Below are positions 63,468 to 64,000 of a DNA stretch of 64,000 bases, piece after piece. The DNA is from Streptomyces novaecaesareae. GTDB lineage: Bacteria; Actinomycetota; Actinomycetes; Streptomycetales; Streptomycetaceae. The position numbers were made by a program, and so were the translations under genes. The DNA lies in assembly GCF_000716875.1 (NCBI RefSeq), contig NZ_JNWQ01000024.1, forward strand, positions 17,691 to 81,690, written 5' to 3'. Under the pieces are notes generated by a model, which saw only the letters and a program-made list of their open reading frames with translations, did no database searches and was not told the DNA's origin. Position 1 is the stretch's first letter. Each line of letters begins with the position of its first letter.

Positions 63468-63832
63468 GGCATAAAGGGCAATCCGCCCACACTAAACGCC
63501 CTCTCAGGTGCGCTCACGTCGCAGAGGAGGCTGAGGCCTGCCAGTCGCTGATCGTCTCCCCGATTCGGCACCGACATCACCGGCTCGGGGAACAGGTCCC
63601 AGAGTGCCCAGACCATCGGATCGAGCTGGTCCGGGGAGTCCTCCATCTCGCCCTGACCTGCGAACGCGGTCATCTGCTCCTCCAGTTCGGCGGACTTGCG
63701 TGCCGGCCCGACGTGGTGGCCCCGGGCTTGCTCGTAGAGCTGCGCCACCGCCGCCGCGCGGGCGCGCTTACCTCGGGCGGCGTGGACGATCCGCCAGCTG
63801 GCCCGACCCCGACGAACTCTTGGCCATGACAC
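63464..63832 (-). pseudogene. Phage terminase large-subunit C-terminal fragment
   Basis: WRIVHAARGKRARAAAVAQL followed by YEQARGHHVG and ELEEQMTAFAGQGEMEDSPD, QLDPMVWALWDLFPEP is the nuclease-domain end of a terminase large subunit (pattern L-E-D-Q-M ... S-P-D-R-x-D-A-x-V-W-A-L). The ATPase domain is absent. Its 3' end abuts the IS5 remnant and its 5' side abuts an IS3 end. Evidence of a former prophage. Confidence 0.7.
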
Positions 63833-63902
63833 ACCCCTTGATCCAGGTCTGATCGGGGTGGGGCAGCCCGAGAAAGACAGTTAACGTCCGTTAAATGAAG
63901 AG

Positions 63903-64000
63903 TGAGCTGCCCCGAGTTTCGTGGAGTCCGCGATCGTGTGATCAAGCGGCCCGCGGGACTTCCTCCAGGCTCGCCCAATACGCCTGCTCGTATTCGTCGG
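63903..64000 (-). mobile_element. End of an IS3-family element with the orfB C-terminus (continues past the window)
   Basis: The leftward frame from the window edge encodes DEYEQAYWASLEEVPRAA and stops at 63942, matching the end of IS3 OrfB integrases (P-D-E-Y-E). TGAGCTGCCCCGAGTTTCGTGG, split here as TGAGCTGCCCCGAG and TTTCGTGG, begins at 63903 and looks like an IS3 terminal inverted repeat starting TGA. The rest lies outside the window. Confidence 0.65.

Overview
The window is chromosomal DNA of a Streptomycetaceae actinomycete (Streptomyces or Kitasatospora type). The signs are very high GC with G/C-ending third codon positions, frequent GTG and TTG starts behind purine-rich Shine-Dalgarno sequences, long GC-rich hairpin terminators without U-tracts, a BTAD/NB-ARC (AfsR-like) regulator, a DUF5753-type HTH plus DUF397 pair, and rare TTA codons confined to a few regulatory or accessory genes. 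No rRNA or tRNA gene was recognised by eye.

Layout. 1-14.3 kb is ordinary core or semi-core: the 3' part of a UvrA paralogue, a GNAT, a secreted endonuclease/exonuclease/phosphatase-fold nuclease, a Gfo/Idh/MocA oxidoreductase, a threonine-catabolic pair (tdh-kbl) followed by a LysR regulator, a serine-hydrolase lipoprotein, and a divergent DNA ligase / LigD-type primase-polymerase pair (non-homologous end joining without Ku in view). 14.3-26.3 kb holds the biotin genes bioF and bioB-bioA-bioD. They are separated by about 7.5 kb carrying a three-gene WXG/effector-like operon, a DEAD/DEAH (Ski2-like, DUF3516-type) helicase and a membrane-anchored protein. 26.3-36.6 kb is accessory: a broken Ser/Thr kinase, Nudix, an aminoglycoside-phosphotransferase-like gene, the HTH/DUF397 locus, the large AfsR-like regulator with TTA codons 3 and 14, two tandem CxxC paralogues and a winged-helix regulator. 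36.6-50.8 kb is metabolic: XRE-cupin regulator with a divergent M24 peptidase, a xylose-type ABC transporter (substrate-binding protein, ATPase, permease), phenylacetate-CoA ligase with a PaaR-like operator, an odd adenylation-like/methyltransferase-like chimera, a ROK repressor, a GntR regulator with a dre-like site, and exonuclease III.

From about 50.8 kb to the right edge lies a mobile-element graveyard: three tyrosine-recombinase fragments, an IS110 pseudogene with a CGA-to-TGA nonsense codon, a restriction-fold toxin fragment, a frameshifted nucleoside deaminase, a possible two-repeat CRISPR remnant, a frameshifted IS5-family transposase, a phage terminase fragment and the end of an IS3-family element. 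Embedded in it is an apparently intact translationally coupled pair: a 131-aa EACC1-type protein (TTG start) and a 1485-aa caspase-like peptidase / STAND NTPase / transmembrane helix / WD40 protein. This is the strongest candidate for an unusual immunity or programmed-death system in the window, and it carries a TTA codon that could make it depend on bldA.

All functional calls rest on reading motifs and gene order. No database search was run.
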